From Pontibaca salina (GTDB lineage: Bacteria; Pseudomonadota; Alphaproteobacteria; Rhodobacterales; Rhodobacteraceae), in NCBI RefSeq assembly GCF_016307205.1, contig NZ_JAEIJD010000002.1, forward strand, positions 124,001-188,000: a stretch of DNA of 64,000 bases, in the 5' to 3' direction. A program made the translations under genes and the position numbers. Within the stretch, counting starts at the first letter, position 1. Each line of letters begins with the position of its first letter. The notes below the pieces were generated by a model that ran no database searches, was not told where the DNA came from, and saw only the letters and a program-made list of their open reading frames with translations. This document shows positions 43,930 to 53,325 of this stretch, piece by piece.

Positions 43930-45318
43930 ATGAAATATATTTCGACCCGTGGCGCTGCGCCGGAACTGAATTTTGAAGAGGCTATGTTGACCGGCCTTGC
44001 CCGCGACGGGGGCTTGTATGTGCCGGCGCAGATTCCGCAAATGTCGGCAGATGAAATTGCCGCATTGGCAGGATTAACCTATGAAGAGGTGGCGCAGCGA
44101 GTCATGCGCCCGTTCATCGGTGACGCATTCAGTGATGACGAGTTTGGCGAAATCATCGCGCGCGCCTATGACCAGTTCAACCACGCTGCGCGCGCACCGC
44201 TGGTGCAATTGGACTCCAACCATTTCCTGCTGGAACTGTTTCACGGTCCGACGCTGGCGTTCAAGGATTTCGCCATGCAACTGATCGGGCAGTTGTTCCA
44301 GTCTGCCTTGGCGCGCAGGGGCGAGCGGATCACCATTGTCGGGGCCACCAGCGGCGACACCGGTTCGGCAGCGATCGAGGCGTTCCGGGGGCTGGACAAT
44401 GTTGATGTGTTCATCCTGTTTCCCCACGGGCGCGTGTCCGAGGTGCAGCGCCGACAGATGACCACGCCGAGCGAATCCAACGTGCACGCGCTGGCTGTCG
44501 ATGGCGATTTCGACGATTGTCAGGCAGCGCTAAAAGACATGTTCAACGATTTCGAGTTCCGTGAGGAGGTTGGGCTGGCTGGGGTCAACAGCATCAACTG
44601 GGCGCGCGTGCTGGCGCAGGTGGTCTATTATTTCTCGTCGACAGTGTCGCTGGGCGCGCCGCATCGCAAGGTGTCGTTTACGGTCCCCACCGGAAATTTT
44701 GGCGACATCTTTGCGGGCTACATCGCTAAGCGCATTGGGTTGCCCATCGACCGCCTGATCGTTGCCACGAATCAGAACGATATCTTGCATCGATCGCTGA
44801 CCGGGCAGGGCTATCGTAAAGGACAGGTGCAGCCCTCGATCAGCCCGTCAATGGACATTCAGGTCAGTTCCAACTTTGAGCGCGCGTTGTTTGACGCTTA
44901 TGGGCGCGATGGCGACGCGGTCACCCAGTTGATGGACGAGCTGCAACAGGGCGGGTTCGAGATCAGTCAGGGCGCGATGCAATACCTGCGCGAGCAGTTC
45001 GATTCGGGCCGCGCCAGTGAAGAGGAAACTCTGGCCACCATTGCCCAAACCTTGACTTCCAGTGGCGAGCTTCTTTGCCCGCATTCTGCGGTAGGGGTCA
45101 AGGTGGCCAATGCATTACGCGATCCAGAGGTCCCGATGATCACGCTGGCAACGGCGCATCCGGCAAAATTCCCCGATGCGGTGGAGCAGGCCAGCGGGGT
45201 GCGTCCGCCCCTTCCCCCTGCTATGGCAGATATGTATGACAGGGCCGAACGTGTTACCCGGATTGCCAATGATTTGGGTGCGCTCAAGGGACACATCAAG
45301 GGACATATCCGCGCGTGA
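43930..45318 (+). CDS. thrC: threonine synthase
   Basis: A 462-residue PLP enzyme converting O-phosphohomoserine to threonine. The N-terminus MKYISTRGAAPELNFEEAML is that of the long (fungal and proteobacterial) ThrC class. The PLP lysine is in HGPTLAFKDFAMQLIG (about residues 109-124), with the phosphate loop in GATSGDTGSAAIEAFRG. Length is typical. It starts seven bases after SURF1, and its stop overlaps the M16 peptidase GTG (GTGA). Confidence 0.97.
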   Translation: MKYISTRGAAPELNFEEAMLTGLARDGGLYVPAQIPQMSADEIAALAGLTYEEVAQRVMRPFIGDAFSDDEFGEIIARAYDQFNHAARAPLVQLDSNHFLLELFHGPTLAFKDFAMQLIGQLFQSALARRGERITIVGATSGDTGSAAIEAFRGLDNVDVFILFPHGRVSEVQRRQMTTPSESNVHALAVDGDFDDCQAALKDMFNDFEFREEVGLAGVNSINWARVLAQVVYYFSSTVSLGAPHRKVSFTVPTGNFGDIFAGYIAKRIGLPIDRLIVATNQNDILHRSLTGQGYRKGQVQPSISPSMDIQVSSNFERALFDAYGRDGDAVTQLMDELQQGGFEISQGAMQYLREQFDSGRASEEETLATIAQTLTSSGELLCPHSAVGVKVANALRDPEVPMITLATAHPAKFPDAVEQASGVRPPLPPAMADMYDRAERVTRIANDLGALKGHIKGHIRA

Positions 45319-46577
45319 CTGTTCAGCAAACTCAACTCCCGAATGGCTTTCGCATCGTTTCCGAGAACATGCCGAGCCTCAAATCCGCCTCGATTGGAAT
45401 CTGGGTCAACGCCGGCGGCCGGCACGAACGATTTGAACAGAACGGTATCGCGCATTTCCTTGAGCATATGGCGTTCAAGGGGACCCAGCGGCGCAGTGCC
45501 TTGCAGATCGCCGAGGCGATCGAGGATGTGGGCGGTTATATCAACGCTTATACCAGCCGCGAGACGACGGCCTATTATGCGCGGGTGCTGCAAAATGATG
45601 TACCGCTGGCACTGGATGTAATCGGGGATATCGTGCTGAACCCGGTTTTCGACCCCGCCGAGATCGAAGTCGAACGGGGTGTGATCCTGCAGGAAATCGG
45701 CCAAGCGGCCGATACTCCCGACGATGTGATATTCGACTGGTTGCAAGAGAAAAGCTATCACGACCAGCCGCTGGGCCGCACGATTCTTGGTCCGACTGAA
45801 CGGGTGTCCTGCTTTGGGCGCGAGGATCTGGCCGGTTTCGTGGCTGAACATTATGGGCCCGGGCAGATGATTCTGGCTGCTGCAGGGGCGGTGGATCATG
45901 ACGCGCTGGTCAAAGCTGCCGAGGCGCTGTTTGGCCACATGCAGCCGACGCCGCCTTTGCAGGTGCTGCCCGCGCGCTTTACCGGGGGCGAAATTCGCCG
46001 GGACAAGACACTTGAACAGGCCCATTTCGCGCTGGCGCTAGAGGGGCCCGGCTACCGCGATGACGCGATCTATACCGCGCAAATCTATGGCAGTGCGCTG
46101 GGCGGCGGAATGTCGAGCCGATTGTTTCAGGAAATCCGTGAAAAACGCGGGCTGTGTTATACGATCTTTGCCCAGGCCGGTGCCTATGACGATACCGGAA
46201 CCACCACAATCTATGCCGGCACCAGCGCCGCCCAGATCGGGGAACTGGCGAACGTTACCATCGACGAAATGAAACGTGCCGCCGAGAGTATTTCTCCGGA
46301 AGAGGTTGCCCGGGCCCGTGCACAAATGAAGGCCGGACTGCTGATGGGGCTGGAAAGCCCGAGCAACCGTGCGGAACGGCTGGCGCGCATGGTGCAGATC
46401 TGGGACCAGGTCCCGCCACTAAGGGATACGGTTGCGCGGATTGATGCGGTGACCACCGGTGATGTGCGCGAATTTGCCGAAACCATGGCGGTCACCGCCC
46501 CGGCGGCGCTGGCGCTTTACGGGCCGATTGACGGTGCGCCGACATTGGCCCAGTTGCAGGACAGGCGCGCGGCCTGA
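45315..46577 (+). CDS. M16 family zinc peptidase (processing-peptidase type)
   Basis: A 420-residue single-unit M16B peptidase. The inverted zinc motif HxxEH is HFLEH (His47, Glu50, His51), with the distal Glu in EVERGVILQEI. GGGMSSRLFQEIREKRGLCY is the conserved C-terminal lobe motif. It resembles mitochondrial processing peptidase beta and bacterial PqqL-like enzymes, and is probably cytosolic since no signal is visible. The GTG start overlaps the thrC stop, an arrangement common in this group. Confidence 0.93.
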   Translation: MTVQQTQLPNGFRIVSENMPSLKSASIGIWVNAGGRHERFEQNGIAHFLEHMAFKGTQRRSALQIAEAIEDVGGYINAYTSRETTAYYARVLQNDVPLALDVIGDIVLNPVFDPAEIEVERGVILQEIGQAADTPDDVIFDWLQEKSYHDQPLGRTILGPTERVSCFGREDLAGFVAEHYGPGQMILAAAGAVDHDALVKAAEALFGHMQPTPPLQVLPARFTGGEIRRDKTLEQAHFALALEGPGYRDDAIYTAQIYGSALGGGMSSRLFQEIREKRGLCYTIFAQAGAYDDTGTTTIYAGTSAAQIGELANVTIDEMKRAAESISPEEVARARAQMKAGLLMGLESPSNRAERLARMVQIWDQVPPLRDTVARIDAVTTGDVREFAETMAVTAPAALALYGPIDGAPTLAQLQDRRAA

Positions 46578-46587
46578 TGTCGGCGTA

Positions 46588-47172
46588 ATGATACTGGCGC
46601 GGCGCAAACTGAAGATCGAAACCGAACGGTTGACCCTACGCCCGCCGGTCCACGGCGATTACCGGGCGTGGAGTGCGTTGCGCCATCAAAGCCGCGATTT
46701 CCTGATTCCATGGGAGCCGAGCTGGGCGGAGGATCATCTGTCGCGCAAGGCATTCACCAATCGCGTCTATTGGGCCCAGCGTTCGGTCGGAAACGGATCG
46801 GCAGTGCCATTGTTCCTGTTCCGGCGCGACGACGATATTCTGGTGGGTGCGATCACGCTGGACAATATCCGGCGTGGCCCGGCGCAGGCGGGCACCCTGG
46901 GGTACTGGACGGGCCAGCCCTTTGCCCGGCTCGGCTATATGCGAGAAGCGATCGAAGCTGTGGTACATTATTCGTTTACCCGGCTGGATCTCAGCCGGCT
47001 GGAAGCTGCCTGTCTGCCGGAGAATACCGCCTCGCGCGGGTTGCTCGAAAGTGCCGGATTCAAATATGAGGGAGTGGCGCAATCCTATCTTCAGATCAGT
47101 GGACGTTGGCGCACCCATGTCCTGTATGCATCGCTGCGCAGTGACCGGCGGGGCAAGACGCTGAGCGGCTGA
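46588..47172 (+). CDS. GNAT-family acetyltransferase, RimJ/RimL type
   Basis: A 194-residue GNAT protein of the ribosomal-protein N-acetyltransferase class. The start is LKIETERLTLRPPVHGDYRA. Also seen are LGYWTGQPFARLGYMREAIE with the acetyl-CoA loop and ENTASRGLLESAGFKYEGVA near the end. RimJ acetylates ribosomal protein S5 in E. coli, but the substrate here is unproven. I chose ATG 46588 (MILARRKLKI), 10 bases after the M16 stop. The repeat at 47181 follows its stop. Confidence 0.9.
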   Translation: MILARRKLKIETERLTLRPPVHGDYRAWSALRHQSRDFLIPWEPSWAEDHLSRKAFTNRVYWAQRSVGNGSAVPLFLFRRDDDILVGAITLDNIRRGPAQAGTLGYWTGQPFARLGYMREAIEAVVHYSFTRLDLSRLEAACLPENTASRGLLESAGFKYEGVAQSYLQISGRWRTHVLYASLRSDRRGKTLSG

Positions 47173-47180
47173 GCTTTGTC

Positions 47181-47246
47181 AGGGGGCTGCCGCCCCCTAT
47201 CGCCGCTGGCGATTTCCCCGGCGGGTATTTTGTGACCAGAAAGAAG
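47181..47246 (+). repeat. intergenic repeat, copy 2: two hairpins plus CCGGCGGG-TATTTT-AGAAAGAAG block
   Basis: AGGGGGC-TGCC-GCCCCCT (47181-47198) is immediately followed by ATCGCC-GCT-GGCGAT (47199-47213). Then come CCCCGGCGGGTATTTT and CAGAAAGAAG. It matches the layout at 3344-3395 and also sits just after a stop codon (9 bases after the GNAT gene). Confidence 0.55.
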
Positions 47247-47295
47247 CCCAACTATGACGCTTGCAAGGGAAGGTGTCCTTGGGCATGAGGTGAGC

Positions 47296-48711
47296 ATGGA
47301 TTTGACGCCGGCAGATGACGATTTCGCCGCAAGGCTGCGGATTTCCGTGCCGGGGCTGGATATCGGCCCGGTGCAAGCTCGGTATCTGGAAGAGCCGCGG
47401 GGGCGGTATCACGGGCTTGGCGGCTGGCTTGTGCGCCCTGAAAACACGCAACAGGTGGCTGCAATCGTGAGCGCGGCCAACGCGGCCAGGGTGCCTGTGG
47501 TGCCCTATGGCGGCGGGACCGGGCTGGTGGGTGGGCAGGTGATGCCGAGTGGGGTGCCACCGCTGATCCTGTCGCTGGAGCGGATGCGTGAGATCTGCGC
47601 AGTTTATCCTTTGGAAAATGTGATTGTGGCCCAGGCCGGAGCAATTCTGAACGAGGTGCAGCAGGCCGCCAGAGAGCATGACCGTTTGTTTCCGCTGTCC
47701 TTGGCCTCGGAAGGTTCGGCGCGCATTGGCGGGCTGTTGTCGACCAATGCCGGAGGGCTGAATGTGCTGCGTTATGGCAATGCGCGCGACCAGTGCCTTG
47801 GGCTTGAAGTCGTGCTGCCTGACGGGCGCGTCTGGAACGGGCTGACCCGCCTGCGCAAGGACAATACGGGTTATGATTTGCGAAACCTGCTGATCGGGGC
47901 CGAAGGCACGCTGGGGGTCATAACCGCTGCCGCCCTGAAATTGGCGCCGATACCCGCTGAGCAGGGGACAGCGATTTTGGTTGTGCCGTCGCCGCAAGCA
48001 GCGTTGGATTTACTTGCAGTGACACGCGACCAAGTGGGCGAGGGCGTCAGCGCCTTTGAGCTGATCCATCGCCAAGGGCTGGACTTCATGACCGAAGCCG
48101 GTCTTGCTCAGCGTCAGCCGTTTGATGCGCCGCCGGAATGGTGTGTGCTGATTGATCTTGGACTGGCGGCCGGACATGAGCCGCAAACCGCTTTGCAGGA
48201 TCTGTTCGCCACCGCGCTTAAACAGGGACTGGTGAGCGATGGGGTCATCGCCCAGAGCGAGGCCCAGCGCGCCGCTTTCTGGACGCTGCGCGAGGCGATC
48301 CCCGCCGCCAACCGCAATATCGGTTCGATCTCAAGCCACGACATATCGCTGCCGCTGGGCGTGATCCCCGATTTCATCGCGCACGCCCCGGACGTGATTG
48401 CCCGCATCGGTAGGTTTCGGATCAATTGCTTTGGACATCTGGGCGATGGCAACCTGCACTATAACGTATTCCCGCCCAAGGGGCATGAGCGTGCTGAGTT
48501 CGACATCCACCGCGATGCGATCAAGCAGGCGATATATGATCTGGTGAATGAGATGGGTGGATCGATCAGCGCAGAACACGGGATCGGTCGATTGAAGGTC
48601 GGGGATCTTGAGCGCTATGGCGATCCGGCGCGACTGGATATGATGCGCGCAATCAAGGCGGCGCTTGACCCCAATGGGATCATGAACCCCGGTGCGGTGC
48701 TGCGGGCGTAG
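47296..48711 (+). CDS. FAD-linked dehydrogenase of the GlcD / D-2-hydroxyacid type
   Basis: A 471-residue VAO-fold flavoenzyme. The FAD PP-loop is VVPYGGGTGLVGGQVMPSG (about residues 73-91), with the SLASEGSARIGGLLSTNAGG and LIGAEGTLGVITAAALKL segments. The C-terminus has NCFGHLGDGNLHYNVFPP and SAEHGIGRLKVGDLERYG. Likely substrates are D-2-hydroxyglutarate or D-lactate; glycolate is less likely because no glcE/glcF neighbours are seen. I chose ATG 47296, preceded by GAGGTGAGC; an in-frame ATG 14 codons upstream is possible. Confidence 0.9.
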   Translation: MDLTPADDDFAARLRISVPGLDIGPVQARYLEEPRGRYHGLGGWLVRPENTQQVAAIVSAANAARVPVVPYGGGTGLVGGQVMPSGVPPLILSLERMREICAVYPLENVIVAQAGAILNEVQQAAREHDRLFPLSLASEGSARIGGLLSTNAGGLNVLRYGNARDQCLGLEVVLPDGRVWNGLTRLRKDNTGYDLRNLLIGAEGTLGVITAAALKLAPIPAEQGTAILVVPSPQAALDLLAVTRDQVGEGVSAFELIHRQGLDFMTEAGLAQRQPFDAPPEWCVLIDLGLAAGHEPQTALQDLFATALKQGLVSDGVIAQSEAQRAAFWTLREAIPAANRNIGSISSHDISLPLGVIPDFIAHAPDVIARIGRFRINCFGHLGDGNLHYNVFPPKGHERAEFDIHRDAIKQAIYDLVNEMGGSISAEHGIGRLKVGDLERYGDPARLDMMRAIKAALDPNGIMNPGAVLRA

Positions 48712-48737
48712 GGGCAGGGTTCTCGCGGTGGTCCGCC

Positions 48738-49127
48738 TCAGCCGTCCGTTAATCCGAAGCGGTGTTCGCCGATGCCCGCAATCAGTGCGTCGATCCCCCA
48801 AAGGACAATCATGAAAACTATCATGCAGATCATATAGTTGACCACGGTTTGCACCACGCGCTTCCACGGCGCATCGCGGCGCGCGAAGATCGGGATTTCC
48901 GGGCGCAGCAGGAAAATCGAGGCCAGATAACCCAGTAACAACGCCGCCGTGAGCCAATAGATCACGTCGAACCACAGCGAGTCGTCGACCAGCGACAGAA
49001 AGCGCGCGAAACCGGTCAGGACGGTCCAGCGGAAAACGCGAAAGGCGTGGGTCGTCAGAGCCTCGAACCGGTGCCCAAGCCGGGTGCGCGTGTCGTCTTC
49101 GGTGAAGGCCAGTAAAAGCGTCCGCAT
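48738..49127 (-). CDS. uncharacterised membrane protein
   Basis: 129 residues with three hydrophobic segments: FRWTVLTGFARFLSLV (weak), a long one centred on VIYWLTAALLLGYLASIFLL (about 54-73), and VVNYMICMIVFMIVLWGIDA (about 94-113). A charged loop (RPEIPIFARRDAPWKR) separates the last two. I recognise no family. The gene is between the converging FAD dehydrogenase and the mtnP gene on the same strand. Confidence 0.6.
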   Translation of the reverse strand: MRTLLLAFTEDDTRTRLGHRFEALTTHAFRVFRWTVLTGFARFLSLVDDSLWFDVIYWLTAALLLGYLASIFLLRPEIPIFARRDAPWKRVVQTVVNYMICMIVFMIVLWGIDALIAGIGEHRFGLTDG

Positions 49128-49199
49128 GCGCTATGAGACCATATGGGGCGCGGGCGTGCCAGCCCGTCCCCTTGGTTCTCGCGCAGGTTTGTTTCGGCG

Positions 49200-50090
49200 T
49201 TACCGCGTCATATGTGGGCGCAGCACCCTTCCAGCTACGGCGTCAAGACGGGTCACAAGCGCGGGGTCACGGGCCGGCGGTGCGGTCAGGATCGCATGTT
49301 CCAGTGCCCGGTCGCAGCCCTGCGCGCATATTGGGCGGTTGGCTTTCAATAATGTGGGCAAGCGGCCCAGCATATCCCGCGCCTTGTCTGCATTGCCGGT
49401 CAGGATGGCGATGATCTGGGTCACGTCAACTTCGCCATGATCGGGATGCCAACTGTCGTAATCCGTAATCATGGCGACAGAGGCATAGCAAAGTTCGGCC
49501 TCGCGGGCGAGGCGCGCTTCGGGCATGTTGGTCATGCCGATCACATCTGCCCCCCAGACATCGCGGTAGATTCGGCTTTCTGCGAGGGTCGAAAACTGCG
49601 GCCCCTCCATCGCCAGATAGGTGCCGCCGCGATGCACCTTGATGCTGGCCGCGCGGGCGGCGGTTGCACAGGCATCGCCAAGCCGTGCGCAGGTGGGCGA
49701 GGCCAGGCTCACGTGACCGACGCAGCCCGCGCCGAAAAAGCTGGCTTCGCGTCCGACAGTGCGGTCGATGAACTGATCTACGATCACGAATTCACCGGGC
49801 GCCATGTCGTGGCGGAAGGATCCGCAAGCGCTCACACTGATCACATCGGTGACGCCGAGCCGTTTGAGAGCATCGATATTCGCGCGATAGGGGATGCTGG
49901 CGGGACAGTGGACATGGCCGCGCCCGTGGCGCGGCAGAAAAGCCATGTCGATGCCAGCCAGACTCCCGGTCAGGATTTGGTCAGAAGGTGCGCCCCAAGG
50001 CGTGTCGACGCTGCGCCATTGCGGGTTTTCCAGCCCGTCAATCTGGTACAGGCCGGATCCGCCGATCACCCCGATACTTGTCTGCGTCAT
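49200..50090 (-). CDS. mtnP: S-methyl-5'-thioadenosine phosphorylase
   Basis: A 296-residue PNP-family enzyme that splits methylthioadenosine in methionine salvage. The N-terminus IGVIGGSGLYQIDGLENP is characteristic. PRHGRGHVHCPASIPYRANI binds phosphate, YLAMEGPQFSTLAESRIY follows, and DVIGMTNMPEARLAREAELC with DYDSWHP identifies MTAP rather than inosine/guanosine phosphorylase. It is divergent from the SulP transporter gene. No mtnK/mtnA is in view. Confidence 0.95.
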   Translation of the reverse strand: MTQTSIGVIGGSGLYQIDGLENPQWRSVDTPWGAPSDQILTGSLAGIDMAFLPRHGRGHVHCPASIPYRANIDALKRLGVTDVISVSACGSFRHDMAPGEFVIVDQFIDRTVGREASFFGAGCVGHVSLASPTCARLGDACATAARAASIKVHRGGTYLAMEGPQFSTLAESRIYRDVWGADVIGMTNMPEARLAREAELCYASVAMITDYDSWHPDHGEVDVTQIIAILTGNADKARDMLGRLPTLLKANRPICAQGCDRALEHAILTAPPARDPALVTRLDAVAGRVLRPHMTR

Positions 50091-50188
50091 AGCTGTTTCC
50101 TATTCTGTACCGGTGCGCATCTTCGGGGGCGGACGCAGGACAAGCAACCGTTGAGGCGGAGCGGTATGATTTTTTACGCTGCCGGGCA

Positions 50189-50201
50189 TGGCAATTTGCC
50201 A
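50189..50201. promoter_or_regulatory. short palindrome upstream of the SulP gene
   Basis: TGGCAA-T-TTGCCA, a perfect 13-base inverted repeat 55 bases before the chosen SulP start, in the interval shared with mtnP. It may be an operator; no known regulator consensus is claimed. Confidence 0.3.
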
Positions 50202-50256
50202 CAGTTGCGCTTATGACGCCGCATTGCGGCGCGCGTGCTTCATGACAGGATTTACG

Positions 50257-51861
50257 ATGAAACGAGCCATTAAGGCATCTTTTGCCAAACGACTAGCCAT
50301 TCCAGATCTGCGTTGGATGCCGGACGAGGGATTTACCTTGTCGCGTCTGCGCATCGAAGTGTTGTCGGGTTTGACGGTCGCTTTGGCGCTGGTGCCTGAG
50401 GCCGTGGCCTTTGCCTTTGTTGCCGGGGTGCACCCGCTGGTGGGGCTTTATGCGGCCTTTATCGTGGGGCTGATCACGGCGCTGTTCGGTGGCCGTCCGG
50501 GCATGATCTCGGGGGCGACCGGGGCGCTGGCCGTAGTGATGGTGGCGCTGGTGGCTCAGCATGGGGTGGAGTACCTGTTTGCCACCGTAGTTCTGATGGG
50601 GCTGATCCAGATTTTCGCCGGCATCATGCAGTGGGGCAAGTTCATCCGGCTCGTGCCGCACCCGGTGATGCTGGGCTTTGTCAATGGTTTGGCTATCGTG
50701 ATCTTTCTGGCGCAGATGAGCCAGTTCAAGGTGCCGGGAAGCGACGGGGCCGAATGGCTGAGCGGCGGGCCGCTTTACATGATGCTGGGCCTTGTCGCGG
50801 TTACCATGGCCATCATCTGGTTCATCCCGCGCGTGACGCGTTTTATTCCGGCACCGCTGGCGGGGATTGGTATCGTCGCTGCGGTGGTCATCGGGCTGGG
50901 ACTGGATGTGCCGCGTGTGGGTGATATGGCGTCGATTCAGGGTGGATTGCCGACATTTCACATTCCGATGGTCCCGCTGAATTGGGAAACGCTGCAGATC
51001 ATCCTGCCCTATTCGGTGATTCTGGCGGCGATCGGGCTGATCGAAAGCCTGCTGACGCTGAATCTGGTGGGCGACATCACCGGCAAGCGCGGTGGCGCCA
51101 GTCAGGAATGTATCGCGCAAGGCATGGCCAATACTGTCACCGGCTTCTTTGGCGGCATGGGCGGCTGCGCGATGATCGGACAGTCGATGATCAACGTGAA
51201 ATCTGGCGGACGCACCCGTCTGGCGGCGATCGCTGCCGCGCTGTTCCTGCTGTCTTTCATCCTGTTTGCCGCGCCGATGATCGAACTGATCCCGCTGGCG
51301 GCGCTGGTCGGGGTGATGTTCATGGTGGTTATCGGCACATTCGCCTGGAACAGCCTGACCATTCTGCGCCGGGTGCCGCGCATGGATGCTTTCGTGATCC
51401 TGCTGGTGACCGTGGTGACAGTGCTTGAAGATCTGGCGGTGGCTGTCGTTGTCGGGGTGATCGTTTCGGCGCTGGCCTATGCCTGGAACAATGCGCGCCG
51501 GATCCACGCCAATACCGATATTCGCGAAGACGGCGCCAAGGTATATCGCATTCAGGGACCGCTGTTCTTTGGTTCTTCTGAGGGGTTTGCTGAACTCTTC
51601 GACGTTGAGGGTGATCCGGAGCGGGTAATCATCGACTTTTCCAATAGTCGGGTGGTGGATCAGTCGGCGCTTCAGGCCATCGAAGCAATCGCCGGCAAAT
51701 ACGAGGCAGAGGGCAAGCATATCGAGCTGCAGCATCTCAGCCGCGATTGTCACAGGTTGCTGACCAAGGCCGGGCATCTGGTGGTCGATAGCGACGATGA
51801 CCCAGATTATGCGCTGGCGGTGAATTACTCGGTGCGCACGGGTATTCTCGGCTCGCATTAA
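50257..51861 (+). CDS. SulP family anion transporter
   Basis: A 534-residue SLC26/SulP transporter with about 10-12 membrane helices. The signature lies in SGLTVALALVPEAVAFAFVA (about residues 35-54). GLYAAFIVGLITALFGGRPG and MANTVTGFFGGMGGCAMIGQ follow. The cytosolic STAS domain (about 430-530) includes VIIDFSNSRVVDQSALQAIE. Substrate may be sulfate, bicarbonate or another anion. I chose ATG 50257 because AGGA lies upstream; an ATG five codons earlier is possible. Confidence 0.93.
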   Translation: MKRAIKASFAKRLAIPDLRWMPDEGFTLSRLRIEVLSGLTVALALVPEAVAFAFVAGVHPLVGLYAAFIVGLITALFGGRPGMISGATGALAVVMVALVAQHGVEYLFATVVLMGLIQIFAGIMQWGKFIRLVPHPVMLGFVNGLAIVIFLAQMSQFKVPGSDGAEWLSGGPLYMMLGLVAVTMAIIWFIPRVTRFIPAPLAGIGIVAAVVIGLGLDVPRVGDMASIQGGLPTFHIPMVPLNWETLQIILPYSVILAAIGLIESLLTLNLVGDITGKRGGASQECIAQGMANTVTGFFGGMGGCAMIGQSMINVKSGGRTRLAAIAAALFLLSFILFAAPMIELIPLAALVGVMFMVVIGTFAWNSLTILRRVPRMDAFVILLVTVVTVLEDLAVAVVVGVIVSALAYAWNNARRIHANTDIREDGAKVYRIQGPLFFGSSEGFAELFDVEGDPERVIIDFSNSRVVDQSALQAIEAIAGKYEAEGKHIELQHLSRDCHRLLTKAGHLVVDSDDDPDYALAVNYSVRTGILGSH

Positions 51862-51932
51862 GCGCGGCATTTGATCCATGCACCGCCCCGTGCTAGGGCG
51901 CACCGCACGCAAATCTGGAATGGCGGCGTCAG

Positions 51933-52424
51933 GTGATTGAACTGCAACCGGAAACACCCGCCGATCGGTGGGAAGTCGAGGCGCTTTACGACCTATGCTT
52001 CGCGCCGGGGCGTGAGGCCCTGTCTTCCTATCGGTTGCGCGAAGGGAACGCTCCGCTTGAAGGGTTGTCGCTGGTGGCGCGGGATCCAGAGCGGATTCTG
52101 GCGGGTGCGATACGGTTCTGGCCAGTGCGCGTGAGCGGGCAACCGGTGCTTCTGCTGGGGCCGGTGGCGGTGCACCCGACACGTCAGGGCGAAGGATTGG
52201 GCGGCGTTCTGATCCGCGATGCGCTAGCAGCGGCGCGGGCCGACAAGTGGCAGCGCGTTCTGCTTGTGGGCGATGCGCCTTATTACGGAAGATTCGGATT
52301 TTCCCGCCTCGATGGCATTGAAATGCCGCCGCCGACCAACCCCGACCGTGTTCTGGGGCTGGACCTGTGCCCGGACGGGTGGAAGGGTGTGTGTGGCAAG
52401 GTCACGCATTGGCATGCCGTGTAG
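51933..52424 (+). CDS. GNAT-family N-acetyltransferase, YhbS type
   Basis: A 163-residue single-domain acetyltransferase. The fold begins EALYDLCFAPGRE. The acetyl-CoA loop is LGPVAVHPTRQGEGLGGVLI (about residues 75-94), and LLVGDAPYYGRFGFSRLDGI is typical of YhbS-like proteins. It begins at GTG 51933 with no strong ribosome site. It lies between SulP and EcsC, with no obvious link. Substrate unknown. Confidence 0.85.
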   Translation: MIELQPETPADRWEVEALYDLCFAPGREALSSYRLREGNAPLEGLSLVARDPERILAGAIRFWPVRVSGQPVLLLGPVAVHPTRQGEGLGGVLIRDALAAARADKWQRVLLVGDAPYYGRFGFSRLDGIEMPPPTNPDRVLGLDLCPDGWKGVCGKVTHWHAV

Positions 52425-52480
52425 CGTTGAAAGCCAAGCCATTCGTGCCGATCTTGTGGTGATCCATGAGGAGAGCCGGG

Positions 52481-53239
52481 ATGAACGAAATTGCCATTAC
52501 TGAACCCGTCGATGTTGAGGCCGAACTTGACCGTCTGGCGGCGCGCTATCGCGCGGCATCCGGGATTGGTGTGCAGTTGCTGAACCTGTTGGGGGCCAAG
52601 GCCGAGGGGCTGCTTGAGCGGTTGCCGGTCAAGGTGCGGGGGCAACTGGCCGGAGCAACCGAGCAGGCGTTGGAGATTGCCATGCGCACGGCGGATCGGT
52701 CGCGTGGAGCAGTGCCTGATCAGAAGCCTTGGGTGAATACCGCTGTCACCACCGCGATGGGCGCGGCGGGGGGCTTTGGCGGATTGCCCGCCTCCCTGAT
52801 CGAACTTCCGGTCACCACGACCGTATTATTGCGCGCTATTCAGGGTGTGGCGCAGGAATACGGGTTCGATCCGGCGGCGCGCAACGTACAATTCGATTGT
52901 ATCCGCGTATTTGCCGCCGCCGGACCTTTGGCAATGGACGATGGCGCGGATACCGGGTTTCTGTCGCTGCGTCTGACGCTATCGGGCGGCAATATCCAGC
53001 GCTTGATAAGTGCTGTCGCGCCGCGTTTGGGGGCGGTTCTGGGGCAGAAACTTGCGGCGCAATCGGTGCCAGTGCTGGGGGCCTTGGCCGGGGCGACGGC
53101 GAATTATGTCTATACCAATTACTATCAACAGGTCGCGCATGTGCATTTTGGTTTGCGGCAACTGGCGATCAGTGCGGATGTACCGCACGCCGAACTGGTC
53201 GCCCGGCTGGAGAGCCGTATGCGCGGACGTTTGAAATAG
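52481..53239 (+). CDS. EcsC family protein
   Basis: A 252-residue protein matching the EcsC family. The helical N-terminus has LDRLAARYRAASGIGVQLLN. The core is AAGGFGGLPASLIELPVTTT followed by VLLRAIQGVAQEYGFDP, and the end has ATANYVYTNYYQQVAHVHFG. EcsC accompanies an ABC transporter in Bacillus, but lone EcsC proteins of unknown role are common in Alphaproteobacteria. I chose ATG 52481 because GAGGAGAGCCGGG precedes it; an ATG five codons upstream is alternative. Confidence 0.87.
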   Translation: MNEIAITEPVDVEAELDRLAARYRAASGIGVQLLNLLGAKAEGLLERLPVKVRGQLAGATEQALEIAMRTADRSRGAVPDQKPWVNTAVTTAMGAAGGFGGLPASLIELPVTTTVLLRAIQGVAQEYGFDPAARNVQFDCIRVFAAAGPLAMDDGADTGFLSLRLTLSGGNIQRLISAVAPRLGAVLGQKLAAQSVPVLGALAGATANYVYTNYYQQVAHVHFGLRQLAISADVPHAELVARLESRMRGRLK

Positions 53240-53325
53240 GCCCGCCATTGCGCATGCACGGTGATCTGAATATGAAACGCGGGCACTAGGCGCAGTGAAC
53301 AGTCCCAAGGGTCGGATACACTCCG

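Noticed and set aside
50293-52182. A 629-codon minus-strand frame antisense to the SulP gene
   Set aside because: It is extremely rich in His, Gln and Arg, has no domain, and mirrors the third-position GC bias of the real transporter gene on the other strand.
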